Made by a program: the position numbers and the translations under genes. The notes below the pieces were generated by a model, which saw nothing but the letters and a program-made list of their open reading frames with translations, ran no database searches and was not told the origin of the DNA. Below, piece after piece: positions 35,466 through 44,084 of a DNA stretch of 61,899 nt (the stretch's first letter is position 1; each line of letters begins with the position of its first letter). Source of the stretch: Astrobacterium formosum. Lineage in GTDB: Bacteria > Pseudomonadota > Alphaproteobacteria > Rhizobiales > Xanthobacteraceae. The stretch covers positions 1 to 61,899 of the forward strand of contig JAVDCA010000033.1 in NCBI GenBank assembly GCA_030848545.1, written 5' to 3'.

Positions 35466-36566
35466 TCAGGAGGCCGCAGCGAGCGCCGCGGGCAATTCGG
35501 CTTCGAAGACGTCGAGCTCCTCCGGTCGGCCGCAGCCGATCCGGATGGCGCGATTCTGCGGCGCGACACCGGGCATGCGCACGAACACGTCGCGGGCGAT
35601 CAGGGCTTCGAGCACACGCCGCGCCCGGGCGCCGTCGCCGCCGCAGTCGAGGGTGACGAAATTGGTCGCCGACGGCAGCGCCACAAGGCCGTTTTCGGCC
35701 GCGATCTTGCCGATGCGCGCGCGGGCGGCGGCGACCTCGTCGCGTACCCACGCCACATGGGCGGTGTCGGCGATCGCCGCCAGCGCGCCGGCCTGGCTGA
35801 TGCGGCTGACGCCGAAATGATTGCGGATCTTGTCGAATGACCTGATCAAGGTCTTCTCGCCAATCGCATAGCCGACGCGAATGCCGGCGAGGCCGTAGGC
35901 CTTGGAGAAGGTACGCAGCCGCAAGACGCGCGGGTCGTCGAGGTCGAGGCGCGGCGAGAGGGCATCGGGGGCGAACTCCCCGTAGGCCTCGTCGAGCAGC
36001 AGAACGGCGTCGCCGGGCAGTTCCTCGATCAGGCGCTCGATATACGCGGCATCCCACCACGTTCCCATGGGATTGTCCGGATTGGCGAAGTAGACGAGAG
36101 GGGCGTGCTCGCGCCGGGTGGCGGCGATGAGTGCCTCGAGGTCCTCGCGGTCGTTCCGGTACGGCACGGTAATGAGCCGGCCGCCGAAGCCGACAACGTG
36201 ATAATTGAAGGTCGGATAGGCGCCGAGCGAGGTCACGACCGGCGTGCCGGGATCGACGACGAGCCGCACCGCGAGGCCCAGAATGCCGTCGATGCCTTCG
36301 CCCACCATGACGTTTTCGGGGGCGACCCCATGGGCGGCGGCGATCGCCGCCTTGAGGTCGAAATTCTCAGGATCGCAGTATTTCCACGCCTCCGCGGCCT
36401 CCGCCGCCATGGTGGCGACTGCCTTGGGGGATGGCCCGAAGGAATTCTCGTTGGCGCCGATGCGGGCGCGGAAACGCCGCCCGCGGGCGCGTTCCTGGGT
36501 TTCCGGGCCGACGAAGGGCACGGTTGCGGGCAGGCTGTCGACCAGGGCGGTGAAGCGGGCGGGCAT
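35466..36566 (-). CDS. PLP-dependent aminotransferase, HisC-like
   Basis: Fold-type I aminotransferase of the histidinol-phosphate family, 366 residues. PLP motifs are NENSFGPSPKAV near the N-terminus, FANPDNPMGT, LLLDEAYGEF, and the Schiff-base lysine in RTFSKAYGLAGIRVGYAIG; RIGCGRPEELDVF holds the carboxylate-binding arginine. It could act on histidinol-phosphate or aromatic amino acids; it is not in a his operon. ATG 36566 lacks a strong ribosome site. It is divergent from the metNIQ leader. Confidence 0.85.
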   Translation of the reverse strand: MPARFTALVDSLPATVPFVGPETQERARGRRFRARIGANENSFGPSPKAVATMAAEAAEAWKYCDPENFDLKAAIAAAHGVAPENVMVGEGIDGILGLAVRLVVDPGTPVVTSLGAYPTFNYHVVGFGGRLITVPYRNDREDLEALIAATRREHAPLVYFANPDNPMGTWWDAAYIERLIEELPGDAVLLLDEAYGEFAPDALSPRLDLDDPRVLRLRTFSKAYGLAGIRVGYAIGEKTLIRSFDKIRNHFGVSRISQAGALAAIADTAHVAWVRDEVAAARARIGKIAAENGLVALPSATNFVTLDCGGDGARARRVLEALIARDVFVRMPGVAPQNRAIRIGCGRPEELDVFEAELPAALAAAS

Positions 36567-36811
36567 TGCGGACGGTCCAGGTATGATAATGCCGAGCGGC
36601 AAAAGGTGGGTCGCCTCGTCGCTACGCTCGTCATGACGGACGCGCAAGCACGGAGCATTCCTCCCCCGGCGGACCGGGAGAAATGCCGGCCTCTGTTTCG
36701 TTTTATGGCCACCGTCGCAACAGATATTCTCCGCCCCGGATTGTCGGTGGAAATCCTTTTCACTGCGGATTTATCATGCGAGGCATGCCCCGCATTCCCA
36801 GCAAATTTTGC

Positions 36812-36840
36812 TTGACGCCGGCGTTCATGGGCGCAATTGG
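36812..36840 (+). promoter_or_regulatory. Candidate metNIQ promoter
   Basis: TTGACG (36812-36817), a 17-base spacer and AATTGG (36835-36840) could be -35 and -10 boxes; the -10 is weak. The predicted start near 36847 would place the SAM-II aptamer at the 5' end of the transcript. The remaining gap from 36567 holds nothing recognisable apart from the aminotransferase promoter expected there. Confidence 0.35.
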
Positions 36841-36870
36841 TGACGTCGCGCGCGAAAGCGACTTCGCGCG

Positions 36871-36922
36871 CCGCGGTGATTTGACCAGCAGCTTGCGCCG
36901 CGACACCAAACGCTAAAGCGCC
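36871..36922 (+). promoter_or_regulatory. SAM-II riboswitch
   Basis: The stretch matches the SAM-II pseudoknot consensus. P1 strand CGCGG (36872-36876) is followed by TGATTTG, then GCTTGC, closing strand CCGCG (36898-36902), and the 3' pseudoknot block CGCTAAAGCG (36911-36920). SAM-II occurs almost only in alphaproteobacteria and turns off methionine genes when S-adenosylmethionine is abundant. The methionine importer genes start 160 bases downstream. GCCC/GGGCTTTT right after the aptamer could act as a weak terminator stem. A GC hairpin (36848-36870) precedes it. Confidence 0.9.
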
Positions 36923-37083
36923 CAGGACGCGGGCTTTTGCTTCGCTGTTCGTGGGTGGCCACCGAAAGGTGCTTGGACCCATGATGTATCGACCCAAAGC
37001 CTGATCGTTCCGCACCGCCCTTGGGGCGGCTCTTTCCCCCTGTTCGAATCGATTGCCGCACCGCCTGCGGCCGGAGTCCATAC

Positions 37084-38193
37084 ATGAATGCGCTCGCCCT
37101 GCCTCTGGCACGGCCGGCTTCCGTAGCGTCCGAGCCGGCGCGCGCCAAGCCCGTCATCCGCCTCGAGGCAGTCACCAAGATCTTTCAGCCGCGCGGCAGG
37201 ACGGCCCCCGTCACCGCGCTCGCCGACCTCACCCTCGACATCGCCGAAGGCGAGATCGTCGGCATCATCGGCCGGAGCGGCGCCGGCAAGTCGACCCTGG
37301 TGCGGCTGATCAATGGCCTGGAAAAGCCCACCTCAGGCCACGTCATCGTCGACGGCGTCGTACTGTCCGAACTGGCCGAGAGCGACGCCAGGACCGCGCG
37401 CCGTTCCATCGGCATGGTGTTCCAGCATTTCAACCTGCTCGCCTCGCGCACGGCCGCCGGCAACATCGCGCTGCCGCTCGAAATCGCCGGCGTTGCCGAG
37501 GCCGAAATCAAGACCCGCGTCGACGAACTCCTCGGCCTCGTCGGCCTGTCGGTCGAGCGCGACCGCTACCCGTCCGAGCTCTCGGGCGGCCAGAAGCAGC
37601 GCGTCGGCATCGCCCGCGCGCTCGCCACCAAGCCGAAGGTCCTCCTGTGCGACGAGGCGACTTCGGCGCTGGATCCGGAAACGACCGGTCAGATCCTGCA
37701 ACTGATCTCCCGCATCCGCGACGAGATCGGCGTCACCGTCGTGCTGATCACCCATGAGATGGCGGTCGTGAAGGCGATTGCCGATCGCGTCGCGGTGCTC
37801 GACGAGGGACATCTGGTGGAGACGGGGGCGACCTTCGAAATCTTCGCCCATCCGGGCCACGAATCGACCCGGGCTTTCGTCGCCGCCACCGCCAAGGTCG
37901 ACATGCCCGATGTCCTCAGGACGCGGCTCGAAGCCGAACCGATCGCGGGCGGCGCTACGATCCTGCGCATCCTGTTCTCGGGACCGCATGCCACCGATCC
38001 GATCCTGGCGCGGCTGTCCAGGTCGACCGGCGTCGAGTTCAACATCATCGCGGCCCAGGTCGAGTTCATCGGCGGGCGGCCGTTCGGCAACATCATCGTC
38101 TCGGTGCCGTGGTCGAAACAAACCATCGACACCATCCAGGCCTCGCTCCAGGGCCTCGGCCTGTCCTCGGAGGTGCTCGGCCATGTCGCCTGA
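37084..38193 (+). CDS. metN: Methionine ABC transporter ATP-binding protein MetN
   Basis: ATPase of the D/L-methionine importer, 369 residues from ATG 37084 (GGAG upstream). Walker A is GRSGAGKST, the signature ELSGGQKQRVGIARALA, Walker B VLLCDEATSALDP, and LITHEMAVVKAIADRVAVLD follows. The C-terminal NIL domain (about 290-365) is the methionine-binding transinhibition domain. The long leader contains the SAM-II riboswitch. It overlaps metI by 11 bases. Confidence 0.95.
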   Translation: MNALALPLARPASVASEPARAKPVIRLEAVTKIFQPRGRTAPVTALADLTLDIAEGEIVGIIGRSGAGKSTLVRLINGLEKPTSGHVIVDGVVLSELAESDARTARRSIGMVFQHFNLLASRTAAGNIALPLEIAGVAEAEIKTRVDELLGLVGLSVERDRYPSELSGGQKQRVGIARALATKPKVLLCDEATSALDPETTGQILQLISRIRDEIGVTVVLITHEMAVVKAIADRVAVLDEGHLVETGATFEIFAHPGHESTRAFVAATAKVDMPDVLRTRLEAEPIAGGATILRILFSGPHATDPILARLSRSTGVEFNIIAAQVEFIGGRPFGNIIVSVPWSKQTIDTIQASLQGLGLSSEVLGHVA

Positions 38194-38848
38194 GATCGTC
38201 TACCAACTGATCTTCGCCACCGGCCAGACCCTCTACATGGTGGGCGTGTCGGCGCTGCTCGGCACGCTGTTCGGCCTGCCGCTCGGCGCCTTCCTGGCGA
38301 CCTCGAAGTCCGGCGAGATCCTCGCCGCTCCGGCCGCCAATGCGGTGATCGGCGCCGTCGTCAACGCCACCCGCTCGACGCCGTTCATCATCCTGGTGGT
38401 CGCCATCATCCCGTTCACCCGCCTGATCGCCGGCACGTCCATCGGGACCTCGGCGGCGATCGTGCCCTTGACCATCGCGTCGGCGCCGTTCATCGCCCGT
38501 ATCGTCGAGAGCTCGATCCGTGAGGTCGACCCGGGCCTGATCGAGGCCGCCCGCGCCATGGGGGCAACGCCGATGCAGATCGTGCGCAAGGTCTTGATCC
38601 CCGAGGCACTGTCCTCGATCACGCTCGGCCTCACTCTCGCGGTCGTCAGCCTGATCTCCTACTCGGCCATGGTCGGCGCCGTCGGCGGCGGCGGCCTCGG
38701 CGACCTTGGCATTCGCTACGGATATCAGCGCTTCATGCCCGACGTGATGCTGGTCGTCGTCGTCTCGCTCATTGCCCTCGTGCAATCCGTCCAATCCGCC
38801 GGCGACGCGCTCGCCCGCAAGCTCAACCGCCGTGCGCGTCACGGTTGA
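38183..38848 (+). CDS. metI: Methionine ABC transporter permease MetI
   Basis: The 221-residue permease has five membrane helices. Landmarks are QTLYMVGVSALLGTLFGLPL, the NATRSTPFIILVVAIIPFTR stretch typical of MetI, and the EAA loop EAARAMGATPMQIVRKVLIP. ATG 38183 has GGAGG upstream and overlaps metN. A REP-like repeat separates it from metQ. Confidence 0.95.
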   Translation: MSPEIVYQLIFATGQTLYMVGVSALLGTLFGLPLGAFLATSKSGEILAAPAANAVIGAVVNATRSTPFIILVVAIIPFTRLIAGTSIGTSAAIVPLTIASAPFIARIVESSIREVDPGLIEAARAMGATPMQIVRKVLIPEALSSITLGLTLAVVSLISYSAMVGAVGGGGLGDLGIRYGYQRFMPDVMLVVVVSLIALVQSVQSAGDALARKLNRRARHG

Positions 38849-38880
38849 TCATGTCGAATCGCCCCGGCACGTCGTGCCGC

Positions 38881-38950
38881 CCTGGATTGCTTCGTCGGCT
38901 TCGCCTCCTCGCAATGACGGCGTCATTGCGAGCGAAGCGAAGCAATCCAG
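38881..38950. repeat. Palindromic repeat family D
   Basis: CCTGGATTGCTTCG...CGCAATGACGG pairs with CGTCATTGCGAGCG...AAGCAATCCAG, a nearly perfect 70-base hairpin of the 'rectified BIME/REP' type common in Rhizobiales. It lies between metI and metQ and may stabilise or process the transcript. Confidence 0.88.
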
Positions 38951-39002
38951 AAGCCGCGCATTCCGGACCTTCCATTTTTATGCCAACGAAAAGGAGACGT
39001 TC

Positions 39003-39779
39003 ATGAAGACCCCAATCATCCTCCTCGCCGCCGCGACGCTGTTGGCGTCGCCGGCTGAGGCTCAGACCATCCGGGTCGGCGTCACTGCCGGTCCGCACGC
39101 CCAGATCATGGAGCAGGTGGTGCCGGAGGCGAAGAAGCTAGGCCTCCAAATCAAAGTCATCGAGTTCTCCGATTACGTGATCCCCAACCAGGCGCTCGCC
39201 AACGGCGACATCGAGGCGAACTCGTTCCAGCACGAGCCGTATCTGAAGAACCAGATGGCCAAGACCGACTGGAAGCTCGCGACGGTGGGACTGACCATCG
39301 CGACCCCCATGGGCTTCTACTCCAAGAAATTCAAGAAGTTCGACGACGTGCCGAACGGCGCCCTGGTGGCGATCCAGAACGACCCTTCGAACGCGGCGCG
39401 CTCGCTGCGGCTGCTCGCCGACAACGGCATCATCAAGCTGCGCGAGGGCGCCGGCGTCTCGGCCGGCCTGACCGAGATGGTCGACAATCCCAAGAAGCTG
39501 AAGTTCGTCGAACTCGACGCCGCCCAATTGCCGCGCTCGCTGCCCGACGTCGACATCGCCGCCGTCAACAACAACTATGCCCTGCAGGCCGGCCTTGATC
39601 CGATCAAGGACTCGATCCTCAAGGAGAAGAACGACAGTCCGTGGGTCAACGTCCTGGTGGTGCGCGAGCAGGACAAGGACAAGCCATGGGTCAAGACCTT
39701 CGTGTCTGCCTATCAGACTCCGTCGGTGAAGCAGTTCATCGCCGAGAAATTCAAGGGCGCTTACGTGGCGGCGTGGTGA
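39003..39779 (+). CDS. metQ: Methionine-binding protein MetQ
   Basis: Periplasmic D/L-methionine-binding protein (NlpA family), 258 residues. The start is set by AAGGAG seven bases before ATG 39003. The signal peptide is MKTPIILLAAATLLASPAEA, without a lipobox cysteine, so it is soluble rather than a lipoprotein. Family features are GVTAGPHAQIMEQVVPEAKK, EFSDYVIPNQALANGDIEAN, SFQHEPYL and VAIQNDPSNAARSLRLLADN. It completes metNIQ; a half family A hairpin follows the stop and may be its terminator. Confidence 0.95.
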   Translation: MKTPIILLAAATLLASPAEAQTIRVGVTAGPHAQIMEQVVPEAKKLGLQIKVIEFSDYVIPNQALANGDIEANSFQHEPYLKNQMAKTDWKLATVGLTIATPMGFYSKKFKKFDDVPNGALVAIQNDPSNAARSLRLLADNGIIKLREGAGVSAGLTEMVDNPKKLKFVELDAAQLPRSLPDVDIAAVNNNYALQAGLDPIKDSILKEKNDSPWVNVLVVREQDKDKPWVKTFVSAYQTPSVKQFIAEKFKGAYVAAW

Positions 39780-39805
39780 GTGGTCCGGGAGTGCTCAGCA
39801 GTTTT

Positions 39806-39831
39806 CCCTCTCCCCGTTCGCGGGGAGAGGG
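39806..39831. repeat. Half copy of repeat family A
   Basis: A single arm pair (CCCTCTCCCCGTTCGCGGGGAGAGGG) forms a 12-bp hairpin 26 bases after the metQ stop. The partner arm seen in full copies is missing. It may serve as the metNIQ terminator, though no T run follows. Confidence 0.75.
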
Positions 39832-39882
39832 TGGGTGAAGGCTCTTTTGGGCTCCGCATGGGTTGCGTCGGGCGTGAGGGAA

Positions 39883-40107
39883 ATGACGGAGACCTCGCTC
39901 GATCTATGCGGCCTGAAATGTCCGCTGCCGGCCCTGCGCACCCGCAAGGCGCTGGCGCGGCTCCCCGTGGGCGATACGCTCGTGGTTGCGTGCACCGATC
40001 CGATGGCGGAGATCGACATCCCGCATCTGGTCCGCGAGACAGGCGACCACCTTCTTGACGTATCCCGCTGCGCAGATCGGCTTGTGTTTCGGATCCGGAA
40101 GTCCTGA
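39883..40107 (+). CDS. tusA: TusA-like sulfur carrier protein
   Basis: The 74-residue sulfurtransferase of the TusA/SirA family has the conserved LCGLKCPLPALRTRKAL with Cys13 in the CPxP motif, which carries a persulfide for 2-thiouridine or cofactor synthesis. ATG 39883 follows GTGAGGG. It comes just after metQ; a sulfur-metabolism link is possible but it has its own start region. A hairpin terminator follows. Confidence 0.9.
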   Translation: MTETSLDLCGLKCPLPALRTRKALARLPVGDTLVVACTDPMAEIDIPHLVRETGDHLLDVSRCADRLVFRIRKS

Positions 40108-40115
40108 CGACTTTG

Positions 40116-40156
40116 CTTGATAGGGCGTGCACCGATGCCGGCGCACGCCCTTTTCA
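40116..40156. terminator. Bidirectional terminator between tusA and DUF3309 gene
   Basis: CTTGA...AGGGCGTGC (40116-40130) pairs with GCACGCCCT...TCAAG (40143-40157), and a TTTT lies in the descending arm. It sits between two convergent stops, so it can terminate both genes. Confidence 0.75.
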
Positions 40157-40161
40157 AGTCG

Positions 40162-40317
40162 TTACAGCCGGCCCATCAGGGCGAGGACCAGCACCACCAC
40201 GAGCACCAACCCGAGAACGCCCCCGGGGCCGTAGCCCCAGCCGCTCGAATACGGCCATGTGGGAAGCGCGCCGACCAAGAGCAGAATGAGAACGATGATC
40301 AATATGGTCGAGAGCAT
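40162..40317 (-). CDS. DUF3309 family small membrane protein
   Basis: The 51-residue protein has two hydrophobic stretches around a conserved centre: MLSTILIIVLILLLVGALPT, then WPYSSGWGYGPGGVLGLV, ending LALMGRL. That is the DUF3309 signature almost residue for residue. GAGGAGG lies nine bases before ATG 40317, and a likely EcfG-type promoter lies upstream. Function unknown; expression in stress is expected from the promoter. Confidence 0.9.
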   Translation of the reverse strand: MLSTILIIVLILLLVGALPTWPYSSGWGYGPGGVLGLVLVVVLVLALMGRL

Positions 40318-40346
40318 TGTCGCCTCCTCGCTTTCATCGTGTTGAT

Positions 40347-40371
40347 AATGCGACCGGGAGGAGGAGGTTCC
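40347..40371 (-). promoter_or_regulatory. EcfG-like promoter for DUF3309 gene
   Basis: Minus strand GGAAC (40371-40367), 16 bases, then CATT (40350-40347), one mismatch from the general-stress consensus GGAAC-N16/17-CGTT. The predicted leader is about 25 nt. Confidence 0.5.
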
Positions 40372-40453
40372 GGGTCGGAAACTCGGCGATTGCTTCTTTT
40401 AGCCCCTTCATCTTTCGCAGTGCGGCGGGCCGGGTTCTTCCGGATCGAGCCTG

Positions 40454-41557
40454 TCAGCCCGGTAGCTCCACCTCATCCTTCTCGGAGAAATGATCGACGA
40501 GCACCAGGGCGACGATCAGGAACGGCACCGACAGAAAGGCGCCGACCGGTCCCCACAGCCATGTCCACATCGTCAGGCCGAGAAAGACCGCGAACGGGTT
40601 GAGGGTCAGGCGCTGGCCGACGATGTTGGGCGTGATGATGTGTCCCTCGACGGTGGTCATCGCGACGAACAGGGCCGGCGGGACGAGCGCCTGGCCGAAC
40701 AGCGGATAGTGGATCAGGGAGACCGCGAACAGGATCAGGACGATGAAGGCCGGACCGATATAGGGGACGTAATTGCACAAGAAGGCCGCAACACCGATCA
40801 GGAGCGGATTGGGCAGGCCGAGCAGCTGGGCGCCGATGCCAGCAGTGGCGCCGACCACGATATTAATGACCGTCACGGTCCCGAGGTAACGGGTGAGATG
40901 GGCTTCGATGTCGTTGAGGACGCGGATGATGCGCAGCCTGGCGTCCTGGGTCTCGAAGACGAGGATCAGGTTGCGGCGCAGCCCGGCGCGGCTGAACAGG
41001 AAGAAGAACAGCGTCGCGAAGAAGATCAGCAGTTCTCCCATCGCCGGTGTCACGAAGGTGAATGCCGCCTGGAAGATGGCGGCGACGTCGAGTCGCATCA
41101 CCGATTCGCTGCGCTCGCCGCCCGACGAGAGGGCGGCTTCGATTTCCCGTAGCGCCGCAAAGCCGCGGTCGAAGATCTGCAGTTTCTGCCCCAGCGCCTC
41201 CGCGTATTTGGGCGCGTCCTGGATCCAAGAAATCATCGATCCCGATAACAGCACGGCCGCGCCTTGCAGAGCCGCCAGGAGAATGAGGACTATCGCAAGG
41301 GCGAACACCGAGGAGGGAATGCCCCAAGCCGTGGCGCGACGTTCCAGGGGACCGAACATCGTTCCGATCACCACGGCAGACACGACCGGCAACAGCACCG
41401 GCCGGGCGTAGATCAACACGCCGCCGACCATGACGAGAAAGATGCCGATGACCGCGACGCGACTCCCAAAGGTCCAGAATGCCGCGGCATCCGTGGCCGC
41501 CGTCCGCCGGTCGTCCTCTTCTTCGGTGCTGGTAAAAGCCGGATCGGGTGACCTCAC
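40454..41557 (-). CDS. AI-2E family transporter (PerM-like permease)
   Basis: The 367-residue protein has about eight membrane helices: FGSRVAVIGIFLVMVGGVLI near residue 30 and a C-terminal group VTVINIVVGATAGIGAQLLG, FLCNYVPYIGPAFIVLILFA. The NYVPYIG and HIITPNIVGQRLTLNP stretches are family signatures. The start is GTG 41557, with a near-perfect GGAGGTG ribosome site. Members export autoinducer-2, Na+/H+ exchange ions or other solutes; substrate unknown. It is divergent from the Nia-like ATPase. Confidence 0.88.
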   Translation of the reverse strand: MRSPDPAFTSTEEEDDRRTAATDAAAFWTFGSRVAVIGIFLVMVGGVLIYARPVLLPVVSAVVIGTMFGPLERRATAWGIPSSVFALAIVLILLAALQGAAVLLSGSMISWIQDAPKYAEALGQKLQIFDRGFAALREIEAALSSGGERSESVMRLDVAAIFQAAFTFVTPAMGELLIFFATLFFFLFSRAGLRRNLILVFETQDARLRIIRVLNDIEAHLTRYLGTVTVINIVVGATAGIGAQLLGLPNPLLIGVAAFLCNYVPYIGPAFIVLILFAVSLIHYPLFGQALVPPALFVAMTTVEGHIITPNIVGQRLTLNPFAVFLGLTMWTWLWGPVGAFLSVPFLIVALVLVDHFSEKDEVELPG

Positions 41558-41712
41558 AACACCTCCTTGCAGCGTGGCGGTTCAGATGCAGCGCCGTACG
41601 GCATGAGCCCAACACGCCGCCCGCACTCGCGAAGGCAAACGCCAATCGGTCGCCAACCGGTCGCATTGTCGCGGTGACGCCTCTCAACGCCGGTGCCGTT
41701 TCCCGGTTCCGC

Positions 41713-41726
41713 TTGACCCAGATCAA
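41713..41726 (+). promoter_or_regulatory. FNR/FixK-type box upstream of the Nia-like ATPase gene
   Basis: TTGACCCAGATCAA is a TTGAY-N4-ATCAA palindrome with one arm mismatch, typical of FnrN/FixK sites. Its centre lies 43 bases before the ATG at 41763; an activating site at -41.5 would give a nearly leaderless transcript. Low-oxygen control is therefore likely. Confidence 0.65.
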
Positions 41727-41762
41727 GCCGTCTGCACGTGAAGTCGGGCTTCGTGTGGTGAG

Positions 41763-44051
41763 ATGCCCTCGGAACGGACCATACGCCTCGGCCTCGCGGG
41801 TCTGGCGCTCGGCGCGCTCCTGGCCGGCTTGGCGCTTCTCTTCAGCGGCCATGGCGGTGTGGCGGCGTGGATATGGGCCGCCGGCACTGCGCCGATCGTG
41901 GCGGCGCTGGGCTTTTCCATGGCCCGCGACTTCATGGCGGGCCGGGCCGGCGTCGACGCGGTCGCGTTCGTGTCCATGTCGGCGGCATTGGGGCTGGGCG
42001 AGCCGCTCGCCGGAGTCGTCGTTGCGCTCATGTATTCGGGCGGCAACGTCCTCGAAGACGTCGCGGTGGCGCGCGCCGAGCGCAATCTGAGATCGCTGAT
42101 CGACCGCGCGCCGCGCATCGTCCATCGCCGCAATGGCGATACGGTCGAAGATGTGGCGGTCGAAATGGCGGCGGTTGGAGACCGCATCCTGGTGCGCGCC
42201 GGCGAGGTCGTTCCGGTCGACGGCGTTCTGGCTTCGGCGGACGCGTCGATCGACGAGTCCGCCCTGACGGGTGAACCGGTTCCTGCCCATCGTCGCGTCG
42301 GCGACGAGGTCCGCAGCGGCACCGTCAATGCCGGCGAGACCTTCGACTTCACCGCCACGGCGACTGCCGGCGCCAGCACCTATGCGGGCATCGTGCGCAT
42401 GGTGACGGCGGCGCAGACCGCCAAGGCGCCCTTCATGCGCATCGCGGACCGCTACGCGATCCTGCTGCTGCCGGCCACCATGGTGGTCGCGGGTCTCGCC
42501 TGGTATCTGTCGGGCGATCCGATCCGGGCGCTCGCCGTGCTGGTCGCGGCGACGCCGTGCCCCTTGATCCTCGCTGCGCCAGTCGCCTTCATCGGCGGCG
42601 TGTCGCAGGCGGCCCGCAACGGCATCCTGGTCAAGGGCGGCCGGCCGCTGGAAGCCTTGGCCAATGTCCACACCGTCTTGTTCGACAAGACCGGCACCCT
42701 GACCATCGGAGGTGCCCGACTGGTCGCCATCGAGACCGCGCCCGGCGGCAATGCCGACGAGGTGTTGCACCTCGCCGGCGCGCTCGAGCAGGCCTCTCAT
42801 CACGTGGTTGCTGCCGCCATCGTCGCTGCCGCGCGCGCCGCCGGTCTGGCGCTGCCGGTTCCGCTCGATGTGCGCGAATCGCTCGGCTCCGGCATCGAGG
42901 GTACGATCGAGGGCCGGCGGGTGTGCGTCGGCTCGCCCGCCCACGTCTTCGGCGGCCGCGGCTGCGACGACTGGGCGGTGCGCGCGATAAGGCGCGCATC
43001 GTGGCGCTCCGCGCTCGCGGTGTTCGTCGCCGTCGACGGCCGTGCCATCGGGGCCTTGCTGCTGGGCGACGAAATGCGCCGCGAGACCCCGCGGGCGATC
43101 CGCTCGCTGCGCAGTGCCAGTGTCAAACGCATCGTCATGGTGACCGGAGACCGCATCGACGCTGCCGAGACCATCGGGGCGGCGCTCGATCTCGACGGCG
43201 TACTCGCCGACCGGGTGCCGGCCGACAAGGTCGACGCTGTCATGACCGAGCGCCGGCGCGCCATCACGGTGATGGTCGGCGACGGCATCAACGACGCGCC
43301 GGCCCTCGCCGCCGCCGATGTCGGCATCGCCATGGGGGCGCGCGGCGCCTCGGCCTCCTCGGAGGCCGCCGACGTGGTCATCCTCGACGACCGACTCGAC
43401 CGCGTGCCAGGGGCGATCGTGATCGCGCGCCGCGCCCGCGGCATCGCGATCCAGAGCATCGTGGTCGGCATGGCGCTGTCCGGCGTCGCCATGCTGGCGG
43501 CGGCGTTGGGATACTTGACGCCGGTCGCCGGGGCCCTGACCCAGGAAGCGATCGACGTCGCGGTGATCCTCAATGCGCTGCGGGCGCTGGCGCCGGGCCG
43601 CCGCGCTGCCGGTCGACTGATGCCGTCGTCCCAGGCCCTGGCGTTGCAGCAGGGGCACGATGATCTGCGCGCCAGCCTCGACCGGCTGCGCGCCATCGCC
43701 GACGGTCTCGACGATGCCGATGCCGAGCGCGCAACGGCCTTGATCAAGGAGGCCCATCGCCTGGTGGAAGACAGCGTCGTCGCCCACGAGCGCGGCGACG
43801 AAGTCTCCGTCTATCCGGACCTCACGGAGTTCCTCGCCGACAGCCATGGATTGGCGGCCATGAGCCGCGCCCATCGCGAGATCCTGCATCTGGCGCGCCT
43901 GCTGGGACGGCTCGCCGCCGGCGTCGAGCCCCGCAACGCCGATCGCTATCTCATTCGCGATGCCCAGCGGGTGATCGAGTCCATCGAGGCGCTGGTGCGC
44001 ATCCACAGCGCCCAGGAAGAGGATATCTACGACCACGCTGCCGCAGGCTGA
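41763..44051 (+). CDS. Nia-like P1B-5 metal-transporting ATPase with C-terminal hemerythrin domain
   Basis: Heavy-metal P-type ATPase, 762 residues. Motifs are SALTGEPVPA (actuator), membrane metal site T264-P265-C266 in AATPCPLILAAP, phosphorylated Asp308 in DKTGTLT, and GDGINDAPALA near 506. There is no N-terminal metal-binding domain. Residues about 640-760 form a hemerythrin-like helical bundle with HRLVEDSVVAHERGDE, HREILHLARLL and HSAQEEDIYDH. TPC plus a C-terminal hemerythrin tail is the pattern of P1B-5 ATPases such as Sinorhizobium Nia, linked to Ni and Fe export. An FNR/FixK box lies upstream. Confidence 0.9.
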   Translation: MPSERTIRLGLAGLALGALLAGLALLFSGHGGVAAWIWAAGTAPIVAALGFSMARDFMAGRAGVDAVAFVSMSAALGLGEPLAGVVVALMYSGGNVLEDVAVARAERNLRSLIDRAPRIVHRRNGDTVEDVAVEMAAVGDRILVRAGEVVPVDGVLASADASIDESALTGEPVPAHRRVGDEVRSGTVNAGETFDFTATATAGASTYAGIVRMVTAAQTAKAPFMRIADRYAILLLPATMVVAGLAWYLSGDPIRALAVLVAATPCPLILAAPVAFIGGVSQAARNGILVKGGRPLEALANVHTVLFDKTGTLTIGGARLVAIETAPGGNADEVLHLAGALEQASHHVVAAAIVAAARAAGLALPVPLDVRESLGSGIEGTIEGRRVCVGSPAHVFGGRGCDDWAVRAIRRASWRSALAVFVAVDGRAIGALLLGDEMRRETPRAIRSLRSASVKRIVMVTGDRIDAAETIGAALDLDGVLADRVPADKVDAVMTERRRAITVMVGDGINDAPALAAADVGIAMGARGASASSEAADVVILDDRLDRVPGAIVIARRARGIAIQSIVVGMALSGVAMLAAALGYLTPVAGALTQEAIDVAVILNALRALAPGRRAAGRLMPSSQALALQQGHDDLRASLDRLRAIADGLDDADAERATALIKEAHRLVEDSVVAHERGDEVSVYPDLTEFLADSHGLAAMSRAHREILHLARLLGRLAAGVEPRNADRYLIRDAQRVIESIEALVRIHSAQEEDIYDHAAAG

Positions 44052-44084
44052 GGTCCCGCCCGGGCTCCGTGCCGCGAACTGTCA

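Noticed and set aside
40863-44036. Very long open frame (over 1000 codons) on the minus strand opposite the Nia-like ATPase gene
   Set aside because: Its translation is His/Arg/Gly/Asp-rich with no fold-like pattern; it is the antisense shadow of a GC-rich gene with strong third-position bias. The plus strand has all P-type ATPase motifs.
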